From JAHRAW01 sp965212085 (GTDB taxonomy: Bacteria > Pseudomonadota > Gammaproteobacteria > Arenicellales > Poriferihabitantaceae), in contig OZ243042.1 in NCBI GenBank assembly GCA_965212085.1, forward strand, positions 1,674,001-1,738,000: DNA of 64,000 nt. Reading direction: 5' to 3'. The position numbers and the translations under genes were made by a program. Below, piece after piece: positions 56,659-64,000 of this stretch (its first letter is position 1; each line of letters opens with the position of its first letter). The notes under the pieces are model-generated. The model ran no database searches. It was not told the DNA's origin and saw only the letters and a list, made by a program, of their open reading frames with translations.

Positions 56659-57969
56659 GTGAAAGCTGTCAATGTCGGCCTGTTGGGCCTCGGCACCGTC
56701 GGTGGCGGCACCCTCGGCGTGCTGCATCGAAACGCCGATGAAATAAGCCGCCGGGCGGGGCGCGCGATTCGCGTGATCAGGGCCGCGGTGCGCGATCCCG
56801 CACGGCAAAGGCCGTTCAGCACCGGCGCCATCGCCCTGACCGCCGACCCCCTCGAAATCGTCAACGACCCGAACATTGACATCGTCGTTGAGTTGATCGG
56901 CGGCGACGGCATCGCCAGGGAAGCGGTGCTGCGGGCCATTGACAACGGCAAGCACGTGGTCACCGCCAACAAGGCGCTGATCGCGCTGCACGGCAACGCC
57001 ATTTTTGAGAGCGCCCAGCGGCGCGGAGTGATGGTGGCCTTTGAAGCGGCGGTGGCCGGCGGCATTCCGGTAATCAAGTCCATCCGCGAAGGGCTGGCCG
57101 CCAACCGCATCGAATGGCTCGCCGGGATCATCAACGGCACTTCCAACTACATCCTGAGCCGAATGGAGGAAGCCGCCGGCGATTTTGACGCGGTGCTCCG
57201 CGAGGCCCAAACTTTGGGTTACGCCGAAGCGGATCCGGCGTTTGACATTGAGGGCACCGACGCCGCCCACAAACTCACCATCCTCGCCTCCATCGCCTTC
57301 GGCATTCCGCTGCAATTCGAGCGCGTGTACGTGCAGGGCATCACCGCCATCACCACCGAAGACATCGCCTTCGCGCGGGAACTCGGCTACCGCATCAAGC
57401 ACCTCGGCCTCGCCCGGCGCGCCGCAGACGGCATCGAACTGCGCGTCCACCCGACGCTGATTCCCCACGAGCGTTTGCTCGCCAACGTCAACGGCGTGAT
57501 GAACGCCGTACTGGTGCGCGCCGACGCGGTGGGGCCGACGTTGTACTACGGTGCCGGCGCCGGCGCCGAGCCGACCGCGTCCTCGGTGGTGGCGGATCTC
57601 GTGGACGTGGTGCGCGCGATCACCACCGACCCGCAAAACCGGGTCCCGCACCTGGCCTTCCAGCCCGGTTCGCTGGCGGCTTTGCCGATCCTGCCCATCG
57701 AACAAATCGAAACCGCCTACTACCTGCGCATGCGCGTTACCAACCGCCCCGGCGTGCTGGCCGCCATCACGCAGATCTTCGGCGACAGCGAAATCAGCAT
57801 TGACACCATCCTGCAAAAGGGCCGCGGACGGCCTTTTGATGACGTAACCATCATCATGCTGACCCAGCAAACCCGCGAACGCAACATGAACCGGGCTTTG
57901 AAAAAACTCGCCGGGCTGGACACTGTGAGCGGTGAAATTATGTGCATCCGGCTGGAGAAACTTTCCTGA
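56659..57969 (+). CDS. hom: Homoserine dehydrogenase
   Basis: Reduces aspartate semialdehyde to homoserine for threonine and methionine synthesis; 436 residues from GTG 56659. NAD(P)-binding GLLGLGTVGGGT, catalytic segment NGTSNYILSRMEE with YAEADPAFDIEGTDAAHKL, and a C-terminal ACT regulatory domain (NRPGVLAAITQIFGDSEISIDTILQKG) implying feedback control by an amino acid. The GTG is chosen because the conserved fold begins immediately after it. recJ follows after 4 bases. Confidence 0.95.
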   Translation: MKAVNVGLLGLGTVGGGTLGVLHRNADEISRRAGRAIRVIRAAVRDPARQRPFSTGAIALTADPLEIVNDPNIDIVVELIGGDGIAREAVLRAIDNGKHVVTANKALIALHGNAIFESAQRRGVMVAFEAAVAGGIPVIKSIREGLAANRIEWLAGIINGTSNYILSRMEEAAGDFDAVLREAQTLGYAEADPAFDIEGTDAAHKLTILASIAFGIPLQFERVYVQGITAITTEDIAFARELGYRIKHLGLARRAADGIELRVHPTLIPHERLLANVNGVMNAVLVRADAVGPTLYYGAGAGAEPTASSVVADLVDVVRAITTDPQNRVPHLAFQPGSLAALPILPIEQIETAYYLRMRVTNRPGVLAAITQIFGDSEISIDTILQKGRGRPFDDVTIIMLTQQTRERNMNRALKKLAGLDTVSGEIMCIRLEKLS

Positions 57970-57973
57970 GCGG

Positions 57974-59890
57974 ATGAAACAGATTACCCGCCGCCGCCCA
58001 CTGTGCCGCCTTGAGTGCCGCCCCGGAGACGATCCGCACGACGACCCGCACGGAGACCCGCACGGAAACCACGCCGCGCATCTCCACCCGCTGCTGCGAA
58101 GAATCTTCGAAAACCGCAACGTCCAAACCCTCGCCGAACTCGACTATTCCCTGAACCGCCTGCACCCTCCCCAACAACTCAAGGGCATCGAAGCGGCAAC
58201 CGCCCTCCTGCTAACCGCCCTCGCGGATGACCAAAAAATCGTCGTGGTCGGCGATTACGACACCGACGGCGCCACCGCCACCGCCGTGGCGTTGCTCGGC
58301 CTGCGCGCGCTCGGCGCCGGGCGGGTGGAATACCTCGCCCCCAACCGTTTTGAATACGGGTACGGCCTGTCAGCCGAAATCGCCGAAGTCGCGCTGGGCT
58401 TGCAGCCGGATCTCGTGGTCACCGTGGACAACGGCATATCCAGCATCGCAGGCGTCGCCCGGTTGCGCGCCGCCGGGGTGCCGGTGATCGTCACCGACCA
58501 CCACCTCGCCGGCGCCGAACTGCCCGACGCCAACGCCATCGTCAATCCCAACCAACCCGGATGCGGCTTCCCGTCCAAGGCTCTCGCCGGGGTCGGGGTG
58601 ATGTTTTACCTGCTGCTGGCGGTGCGCGCCGGGTTGCGCCGGGCCGGGCGTTTTAATGGGGATGGCGGTGGCGGCGATGGATGCCCGGAACCAAACCTCG
58701 CCGAACTCCTGGACCTGGTGGCCCTCGGAACCGTCGCCGACCTGGTGCCGCTGGATTACAACAACCGCATTCTGGTAGCCCAGGGCGTTGCGCGGGTGCG
58801 CGGGGGGCGCTGCCGGCCGGGCATCAAGGCACTCATGGAAGTGGCGGGCAAGCGCTGCCAAAGCCTTGATGCGTCTGATTTCGGTTTTATCATCGGCCCG
58901 CGCTTGAACGCCGCCGGGCGCATGGCCGACATATCCACCGGCATCGAATGTCTGCTCGCCGACGACCCCGGCGAGGCCCTGGGGTATGCGCGGCTGCTGG
59001 ATGACATGAACCGCGCGCGGCGGCACATTGAGCGCTCCATGCACGAACAGGCGGCGCGCATCGTCGCCCGCCTTGAACGGCGCAACGATGGCAATGACGG
59101 CGACGCCGGCGACCCCGGCGACCCCGGCAATGTAACGCGGCGCGGCTGGTGCCTGTTCGACCCCGAATGGCATCAGGGCGTGGTCGGCCTGGTGGCGACC
59201 CGGATTCGCGAAAAATCCAACCAGCCGGCGGTGGTGTTCGCGCCGGCGGACGGGGGGTGGTTGCGGGGCTCGGCGCGCTCGGTGCCGGGGCTGCACATAC
59301 GCGACCTGCTCGAAGCCATCTCCACCCGCGACCCCGGCCTCATCGAAAAATTCGGCGGTCACGCCATGGCCGCCGGCCTGACCATCGCCGCGAAAAATTT
59401 TGAAGCCTTTGCCGCGCAGTTCGGCGAGTTGGTCGGCGCCCATTTCAAGGATCGCGCACCGAGCCACGACCTCTTCACAGACGGCGAACTCGCCGCCGAA
59501 CACTTCACCCTGGAAACCGCCGAACTGGTGCGCGCCGCCTCGCCCTGGGGCCAGCATTTTCCCGCGCCCTTGTTTGACGGCGAGTTTCGCGTAACCGCCC
59601 AGCGCATCGTCGGCCACCAGCACTTGAAGCTGACCCTCGCGCCGCTGAACGGTGCCGGCCAGGGCCATGCCCCTATCCGTGGAGCCGGTGAATTCGACGC
59701 CATCGTTTTCCGCTACGTAGAACCCGGCGAGGACGCGCCCCCGCTGGACACCGTGAAAGCCGCCTACCAACTCCAGGTGAATGAATACCAGGGCCGGCGC
59801 GCGTTGCAACTGCGGGTGGAATACCTGCAGCCGTGCGCGACCGAATCGAAATCGGAATCGGAATCGGAATCGGAAGCAGCCGGGTGTTAG
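57974..59890 (+). CDS. recJ: Single-stranded-DNA-specific exonuclease RecJ
   Basis: 5'-3' single-strand exonuclease for recombination and mismatch repair; 638 residues. DHH motifs: GDYDTDGATAT (near 89-99), VTDHH, GLVALGTVADLVPL-type segment LVALGTVADLVPL, and DHHA1 domain with FGGHAMAAGLT. It is longer than usual (about 570) because of four repeat-coded inserts: an N-terminal DDPHDDPHGDPHG tail, a Gly-rich loop near 230, NDGNDGDAGDPGDPGN near 370, and a SESESESE tail. All avoid the catalytic motifs. Four bases after hom. Confidence 0.94.
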   Translation: MKQITRRRPLCRLECRPGDDPHDDPHGDPHGNHAAHLHPLLRRIFENRNVQTLAELDYSLNRLHPPQQLKGIEAATALLLTALADDQKIVVVGDYDTDGATATAVALLGLRALGAGRVEYLAPNRFEYGYGLSAEIAEVALGLQPDLVVTVDNGISSIAGVARLRAAGVPVIVTDHHLAGAELPDANAIVNPNQPGCGFPSKALAGVGVMFYLLLAVRAGLRRAGRFNGDGGGGDGCPEPNLAELLDLVALGTVADLVPLDYNNRILVAQGVARVRGGRCRPGIKALMEVAGKRCQSLDASDFGFIIGPRLNAAGRMADISTGIECLLADDPGEALGYARLLDDMNRARRHIERSMHEQAARIVARLERRNDGNDGDAGDPGDPGNVTRRGWCLFDPEWHQGVVGLVATRIREKSNQPAVVFAPADGGWLRGSARSVPGLHIRDLLEAISTRDPGLIEKFGGHAMAAGLTIAAKNFEAFAAQFGELVGAHFKDRAPSHDLFTDGELAAEHFTLETAELVRAASPWGQHFPAPLFDGEFRVTAQRIVGHQHLKLTLAPLNGAGQGHAPIRGAGEFDAIVFRYVEPGEDAPPLDTVKAAYQLQVNEYQGRRALQLRVEYLQPCATESKSESESESEAAGC

Positions 59891-59982
59891 CGTGCCTTGG
59901 CGTCCCCGCCCGGATTTGTGTATAACCCGGCGCTGAGGCACAATAACGCGCGCGCATTTCGGCATCAATCCTTATCGCTGCT

Positions 59983-60588
59983 ATGGAAAATCAGGACAAC
60001 CCGGACAATCAGGACAATCAGGATAATGATCACGCGCTGGTCACGCGGGTCAAAAACGGCGACAAGCATGCGTTCAACCTGCTGGTGGCCAAATATCAGT
60101 ACCGCATCCGCAGTTTGGTGAGCCGGCTGGTGCGGGATACCGGCGAGCAGGAGGACATCGTTCAGGAAGCGTTCATCAAGGCCTACCGCGCCATCGGCCG
60201 CTTTCGCGGCGACAGCGCGTTCTACACCTGGTTGTACCGCATCGCCGTCAACACCGCCAAAAACCACCTGGTAGCCAACCGCCGCCGCCCGCCTTCCCAG
60301 GACGTCGAGATCAACGACGACGGCCCGGCGCGCACCCCGGAACGCCTCATCGAAGCCAACACCCCGGAAGTCATCTTGCAAAACGACCAGTTGGTGGAGG
60401 CCATCCGCAAGGCCATCCGCGAGTTGCCCGAAGAGTTGCGCCAGGCCATCACCCTGCGCGAACTGGAAGGGCTGAGCTACGAAGACATCGCCGAAGTGAT
60501 GGACTGCCCCATCGGCACCGTGCGCTCGCGAATCTTCCGCGCGCGGGAGGCCATACAGGAGGCGATGACGCCGTTGATGGACGGATGA
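59983..60588 (+). CDS. rpoE: RNA polymerase sigma factor RpoE (AlgU type)
   Basis: ECF sigma factor for envelope stress, 201 residues. Region 2 (FNLLVAKYQYRIRSLVSRLV, GEQEDIVQEAFIKAYRAI, SAFYTWLYRIAVNTAKNHL) and region 4 (LPEELRQAITLRELEGLSYEDIAEVM, PIGTVRSRIFRAREAI) are complete. The first 16 residues are an Asn/Asp/Gln repeat tail (PDNQDNQDND). Followed by rseA and rseB, which control it at the membrane. Confidence 0.96.
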   Translation: MENQDNPDNQDNQDNDHALVTRVKNGDKHAFNLLVAKYQYRIRSLVSRLVRDTGEQEDIVQEAFIKAYRAIGRFRGDSAFYTWLYRIAVNTAKNHLVANRRRPPSQDVEINDDGPARTPERLIEANTPEVILQNDQLVEAIRKAIRELPEELRQAITLRELEGLSYEDIAEVMDCPIGTVRSRIFRAREAIQEAMTPLMDG

Positions 60589-60700
60589 ATACGCGACCCA
60601 AAGGCAAAACCGGCGGCAAAAAACACGCCCCGGCAATGAACTAACGCGCCCCGATAGCGACTAAACCCTAGCGAATATCCGCAGCCATGATGAACCAACA

Positions 60701-61249
60701 ATGAACGAAAAAATTTCCGCCCTCATTGACCGGCAAGGCACCCCCCGGCAGCGGCGCGAGGCGTTCGACCGCCTCCTCGCCGATGACGGCGCGCGCCGGC
60801 GCCGGTGTCGGTGTCAGGTATGGCAGCGCTATCACCTGATCGGCTGCGTGCTGCGCGGCGAAGTCGAGCAGACCGGTGCCGACCTCGGCGAGCGCATTCG
60901 CGCGCGGCTTGAGGATGAGCCGACGGTGCTGGCCCCGGTTGCGCGTTCGTCTTCAGCCCGAACCGTCGCTCGCATAATTTCATGGAAATCCGCCGGCCTG
61001 CCGGCGCTGGCGGCGTCCGTTGCGCTGGCGGCGGTGATCACCCTGCAACCGACCGGGGAAGAGGGTGCGGGCGCCGGCGGCGCTAATCCCATCGCCGGTA
61101 TTGCCGATACCGCCGATGGCCACGGCGCCCGCTTTGCGCAGGAGGTCGGCGAAATGCTGGCCCAGCACGGCGAGTTCACTTCCTCGCCGGGGCTGAACGG
61201 CCTGGTGGTGTACGCCAAACTGGTCAGCAATGAACCCATTGAGCGCTAA
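60701..61249 (+). CDS. rseA: Anti-sigma-E factor RseA
   Basis: Membrane-bound inhibitor of RpoE, 182 residues. N-terminal RseA domain (NEKISALIDRQG, WQRYHLIGCVLRGEV) binds the sigma factor; one membrane helix at about 105-120 (ALAASVALAAVITL) and a periplasmic tail. Sequence conservation is modest, so assignment rests also on position between rpoE and rseB. Overlaps rseB by 20 bases. Confidence 0.88.
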   Translation: MNEKISALIDRQGTPRQRREAFDRLLADDGARRRRCRCQVWQRYHLIGCVLRGEVEQTGADLGERIRARLEDEPTVLAPVARSSSARTVARIISWKSAGLPALAASVALAAVITLQPTGEEGAGAGGANPIAGIADTADGHGARFAQEVGEMLAQHGEFTSSPGLNGLVVYAKLVSNEPIER

Positions 61250-62258
61250 GTCCGTGTCCGTGCGGTCCACGCGCCCCGCGACCGGGGGAAGCCGGGGGCT
61301 GGCAGCGGCGTTGTTGTGCGGTTTGTTGTGCGGCCTGCTGACGACCGGCATCGCCCGCGCCGAGCCCGCCGACTGGCTGATGAAAATCAATCAGGCGGCG
61401 GCCAGTTTGAGTTTCTCCGGGATGTTCGTGCATTCCCACGACGGCCGCATCAAGGCCATGCAGGTGGTGCGCCGGGTGCGCGGCGAGATGATGCAGGAGC
61501 GGTTGTATTCCCTGAACGGCGAGGCCAGGGAAATCGTCCGCGACCGCAACCGCATCTGGTGCTACATCCCGGAACAGAAGGTCGGCGTGCACGATTACCG
61601 CCAGGCGTTTGCGAGCGGCTTTCCGCGCATCCTGCCCGGCGATCTGGAAGGATTGCGGCGCAACTACCACTTCACCGAAGGCGGCCTCAACCGCATCGCC
61701 GACCGCATGGCGCAGCGCATCAACGTGATCCCCAACGACGCCTACCGCTACGGCTACCGCCTGTGGGCGGATACCGAAACCGGGCTGCTGCTGCGCTCGG
61801 ATCTGATAAACCAGGACGACCAGGTGGTGGAGCAATACCTGTTCGTGGCCATAGACGTGGACGGCGAAATCAGCGACCGCGACCTGCAAGCCGTTACCAG
61901 CAAAGAAAAACTGGTCTGGTACGGCGGCGAAAAACCGCAGCCTTCGGCCTCCCTCGACGAATCCGGGTGGCGCGTCACGCAACTGCCCGCCGGCTACCGC
62001 CTGAGCAAGCACATCCGCCGAATGTCCCCCATGGAAGGCCGGGAAATCGAACACCTGATCTTCACCGACGGCCTGTCAACGGTGTCCATCTTCATCAAAC
62101 CCGCGAACACCGAACAAAGCGACATGCAAGGGCTGAGCCGCATGGGTGCGGTGCACGTCTATCGCAGCACCATCAACGACCACCGCGTCACCGTGATGGG
62201 CGAAGCACCGGCGCAGACGGTGGAATTGCTCGCTTCGGGAGTGGCGTACGCCCGGTAG
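61230..62258 (+). CDS. rseB: Sigma-E regulatory protein RseB/MucB
   Basis: Periplasmic protein of 342 residues that shields RseA from proteolysis and senses lipoprotein or LPS stress. A signal peptide (about 20-44, AAALLCGLLCGLLTTGIARA) is followed by the MucB fold with ADWLMKINQAAASLSFSGMFVHSHDG and, in the C-terminal domain, LPAGYRLSKHIRRM. The start lies in the last codons of rseA. rseC is not present downstream. Confidence 0.93.
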   Translation: MNPLSAKSVSVRSTRPATGGSRGLAAALLCGLLCGLLTTGIARAEPADWLMKINQAAASLSFSGMFVHSHDGRIKAMQVVRRVRGEMMQERLYSLNGEAREIVRDRNRIWCYIPEQKVGVHDYRQAFASGFPRILPGDLEGLRRNYHFTEGGLNRIADRMAQRINVIPNDAYRYGYRLWADTETGLLLRSDLINQDDQVVEQYLFVAIDVDGEISDRDLQAVTSKEKLVWYGGEKPQPSASLDESGWRVTQLPAGYRLSKHIRRMSPMEGREIEHLIFTDGLSTVSIFIKPANTEQSDMQGLSRMGAVHVYRSTINDHRVTVMGEAPAQTVELLASGVAYAR

Positions 62259-62290
62259 AGGGCAGAGCGCGCAACCGCCCCCCGCTCAAC

Positions 62291-63919
62291 TTAGTCATCC
62301 GCCATCTCTATCTGCGGCGGCGATTTCTCCCAGTACAAATCGGCCACGAAAAACCCGAACAGGGGCGAGGCGCGCAGGCGTTTGAGGGTTTTGGCGACCA
62401 GGGCGTTGAGTTGCGGGTGGGTTCCTTTCATCACGTGTTCGCGCCACACGGCGACCGGTTTGTTGTTGTTCAGGCGGCGCCAGACGGTGAGGTTGCCGCG
62501 TTGCCGCAGGAGGTCAAAGCCGGGGATGCTCTGCCCGGCTTCGGTTATGACGTGGGAGAACAGCGATTCCCACGATGCGCCGGGGCGTTGGCGTTTGGCT
62601 TCCTCCAGGATGTAGCGGGTGTAGAAGGGGACGTCGTGGTGCAGGTAGTAATAGCCGCCGCCGCGGAAGTACGAGTTGTCTTTCTGGGTGCGGTAGAACA
62701 CCCCGCGCACGTCGTCCTCTTTGGCCAGGAAAGACAGCATCTCATAGATGGGTTCCCGGTCGCGCAGGAAGGACAGCGGATGCTCCTGGGAGAAGCTTTT
62801 GTAGATCCAGACTTGCCAGGGGAATACGTTCAGCAGGGCCGGTATGCCGAAGGCCAGCACCGCAACGGCGCCGTAGCGCCGCACCAGCGCGGACGCTTTG
62901 CGGCCGCCGCCGCATCTCGGGAGCCACGCCGCCAGCAGCATCAGCCAGCACGGAATCAGCAGGTGGATGAAGCGGTACTCGCGGTGTTCGGGAAGCAGGT
63001 GCAGGATGAGCGTGACGGCGCTGATGAGCAGGATGAGCCGACACCCCCCGTCCCTGCGCCAGTTGCGCGCGCCGGCCACGAATGCGAGTACCGCACAGCC
63101 GCCGCTGGCCGCCGCCAGTTGTCCGAGGAGCATCCAGCGGCTTGATTCGCCGGTGCGGCCGGCGTCCAGGGCGAGGTTCATGAAGAAGTTGGTCACGTAG
63201 GAATGGAACGGCGCGCCCCAGGTCTGCCATTCCAGGATGCCGACCAGCGCCGTGAGCAGCAGCGCGCCTCCCCATAACGCCGCCAGCCCGCCGCCGCGCA
63301 GGTACACGGAGCGCAGCAACAACAACAGCAGCGCCGGCGGCGCGTATTGCATGCGCAGCGCGCCGCTGAGCGCCGCCAGCAGGCCGACGGCGAACAGGTT
63401 GCCACGGCGCTGCGCTTCGCTACCGACCGACAGGGCGAGCACCACCATGAAGAGGGTGGTGCTGACAAACTCGGAGAAGGGCTTGTGCGCCATCGCCGCC
63501 AACTCGTACCAGAAACAGCCGAAGATCAACGCCAGCCGGGCGGCCTGCTCGTTGACCGTGGCCTGCGTGAAGCGGTACATGGCCCACGGCACCAGCAGCG
63601 ACAGCAGGCAGAACAGCAGTTTCACCACGGGGATATAAACGGCCGGCTGCCCCAGCCCCAGCGCGTCCAGCGTCTTCAGCACGCCGGTGACCACGCCCGG
63701 AATCAGCCAGTTGCGCGCGCCGTGCACGTATTCCCAGTACAGGATGCCGTTGCCAAACGCCGCGTAGTGCGCCGGTTCCAGGTACTGCATGATCTCGTCT
63801 GGATGCAGCACGAAGTCGCCCCACAAGGCGATCACGGCGCGCACCAGGAAAGCCGCGAGCAGTAGCGGGCGCAGATACGCCCAGCGTTCGGCGGGCCGCG
63901 GGTGGGCGGTGGCAAACAA
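62291..63919 (-). CDS. GT22-type mannosyltransferase-like membrane protein
   Basis: Polytopic membrane glycosyltransferase resembling the PIG-B/ALG9 group (GT22). Typical loop HPDEIMQYLEPAHY with the catalytic-type Asp-Glu, then WEYVHGARNW, and about ten hydrophobic segments over 542 residues. The sugar acceptor is unknown. The listed start is a TTG at 63919, but the frame is open to the end of the window with a Thr/Ala repeat in the upstream part, so the true start may lie outside. It is convergent with rseB. Confidence 0.75.
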   Translation of the reverse strand: MFATAHPRPAERWAYLRPLLLAAFLVRAVIALWGDFVLHPDEIMQYLEPAHYAAFGNGILYWEYVHGARNWLIPGVVTGVLKTLDALGLGQPAVYIPVVKLLFCLLSLLVPWAMYRFTQATVNEQAARLALIFGCFWYELAAMAHKPFSEFVSTTLFMVVLALSVGSEAQRRGNLFAVGLLAALSGALRMQYAPPALLLLLLRSVYLRGGGLAALWGGALLLTALVGILEWQTWGAPFHSYVTNFFMNLALDAGRTGESSRWMLLGQLAAASGGCAVLAFVAGARNWRRDGGCRLILLISAVTLILHLLPEHREYRFIHLLIPCWLMLLAAWLPRCGGGRKASALVRRYGAVAVLAFGIPALLNVFPWQVWIYKSFSQEHPLSFLRDREPIYEMLSFLAKEDDVRGVFYRTQKDNSYFRGGGYYYLHHDVPFYTRYILEEAKRQRPGASWESLFSHVITEAGQSIPGFDLLRQRGNLTVWRRLNNNKPVAVWREHVMKGTHPQLNALVAKTLKRLRASPLFGFFVADLYWEKSPPQIEMADD

Positions 63920-64000
63920 GGATTCGCAGGACTCGCACAGGCGCTGCCGCCACGATCCCGGCGTGGTTGCTGCGGTGGCGGTTGCGGTGGTTACCGGTGC

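Noticed and set aside
61316..63145. 609-codon plus-strand frame across rseB and the glycosyltransferase
   Set aside because: Arg/Pro-rich out-of-frame reading of rseB, continuing antisense to the next gene.

Overview
The window reads as a chromosome segment of a GC-rich, probably uncultured gammaproteobacterium. The lineage call rests on gene content and order: yajC-secD-secF, nrdR-ribD-ribE-ribBA-ribH-nusB-pgpA, cmoA-cmoB, rpoE-rseA-rseB, a Do-type periplasmic protease and hom-recJ. No rRNA, tRNA or CRISPR array was recognised. Housekeeping genes use C/G-ending codons. Several blocks are clearly AT-richer and look horizontally acquired.

Layout. 1-1700: an IS481-type element sitting in a cluster of palindromic repeats. 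1713-12652: yajC and secDF, split by a 7.6 kb accessory block (2058-9636) that holds a PLD-nuclease/SNF2 helicase, a sigma-70 factor with a foreign N-terminal domain, an AAA ATPase and a tyrosine recombinase. 12761-17814: nrdR, riboflavin genes, nusB and pgpA. 17815-21254: a promoter without a recognisable gene, two small unknown genes, an HNH protein, an acrylyl-CoA-reductase-like enzyme and a PD-(D/E)XK-like protein. 21310-25546: flavin disulfide reductase, TVP38-type membrane protein, isocitrate dehydrogenase and a LOG-family protein. 25647-34454: a propionyl-CoA to succinyl-CoA operon (mutase, carboxylase beta and alpha, GTPase chaperone, epimerase) that carries passengers: an alkyltransferase-like gene, a SocA-type antitoxin with a truncated partner, and hicBA. 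34482-36235: cmoAB. 36325-39750: a defence-like cluster (Cas4-like/exonuclease DUF2779 protein, 51-residue protein, WYL regulator, possible UDG-fold protein). 39788-43871: folA, thyA, a penicillin-binding protein, a membrane J-domain protein and a DUF924 protein. 43902-52345: a composite restriction-modification locus in which a type III-like Mod and Res flank a cytosine methyltransferase, a ParB-like protein and a nuclease-like protein. 52355-62258: enoyl-CoA hydratase remnant, cysE, degP, pdxJ, a Mth938-type protein, hom, recJ and rpoE-rseA-rseB. 62291-64000: an antisense glycosyltransferase whose frame is still open at the window edge.

The metabolic core would take propionyl-CoA, possibly made from acrylyl-CoA by the AcuI-like enzyme, to methylmalonyl-CoA and succinyl-CoA; the GTPase MeaB protects the B12 mutase. 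The RpoE/RseA/RseB and DegP genes form an envelope-stress set.

The most promising undescribed system is the helicase/sigma-fusion/ATPase block between yajC and secD. The sigma factor keeps near-RpoD promoter-recognition helices, but its first ~235 residues are replaced by an unrelated domain. The nested restriction locus comes second. Two compositional signals also run through the window. Many housekeeping proteins carry short in-frame tandem repeats at their ends or in linkers. Some genes also switch abruptly to almost purely G/T-ending codons, often next to foreign DNA.
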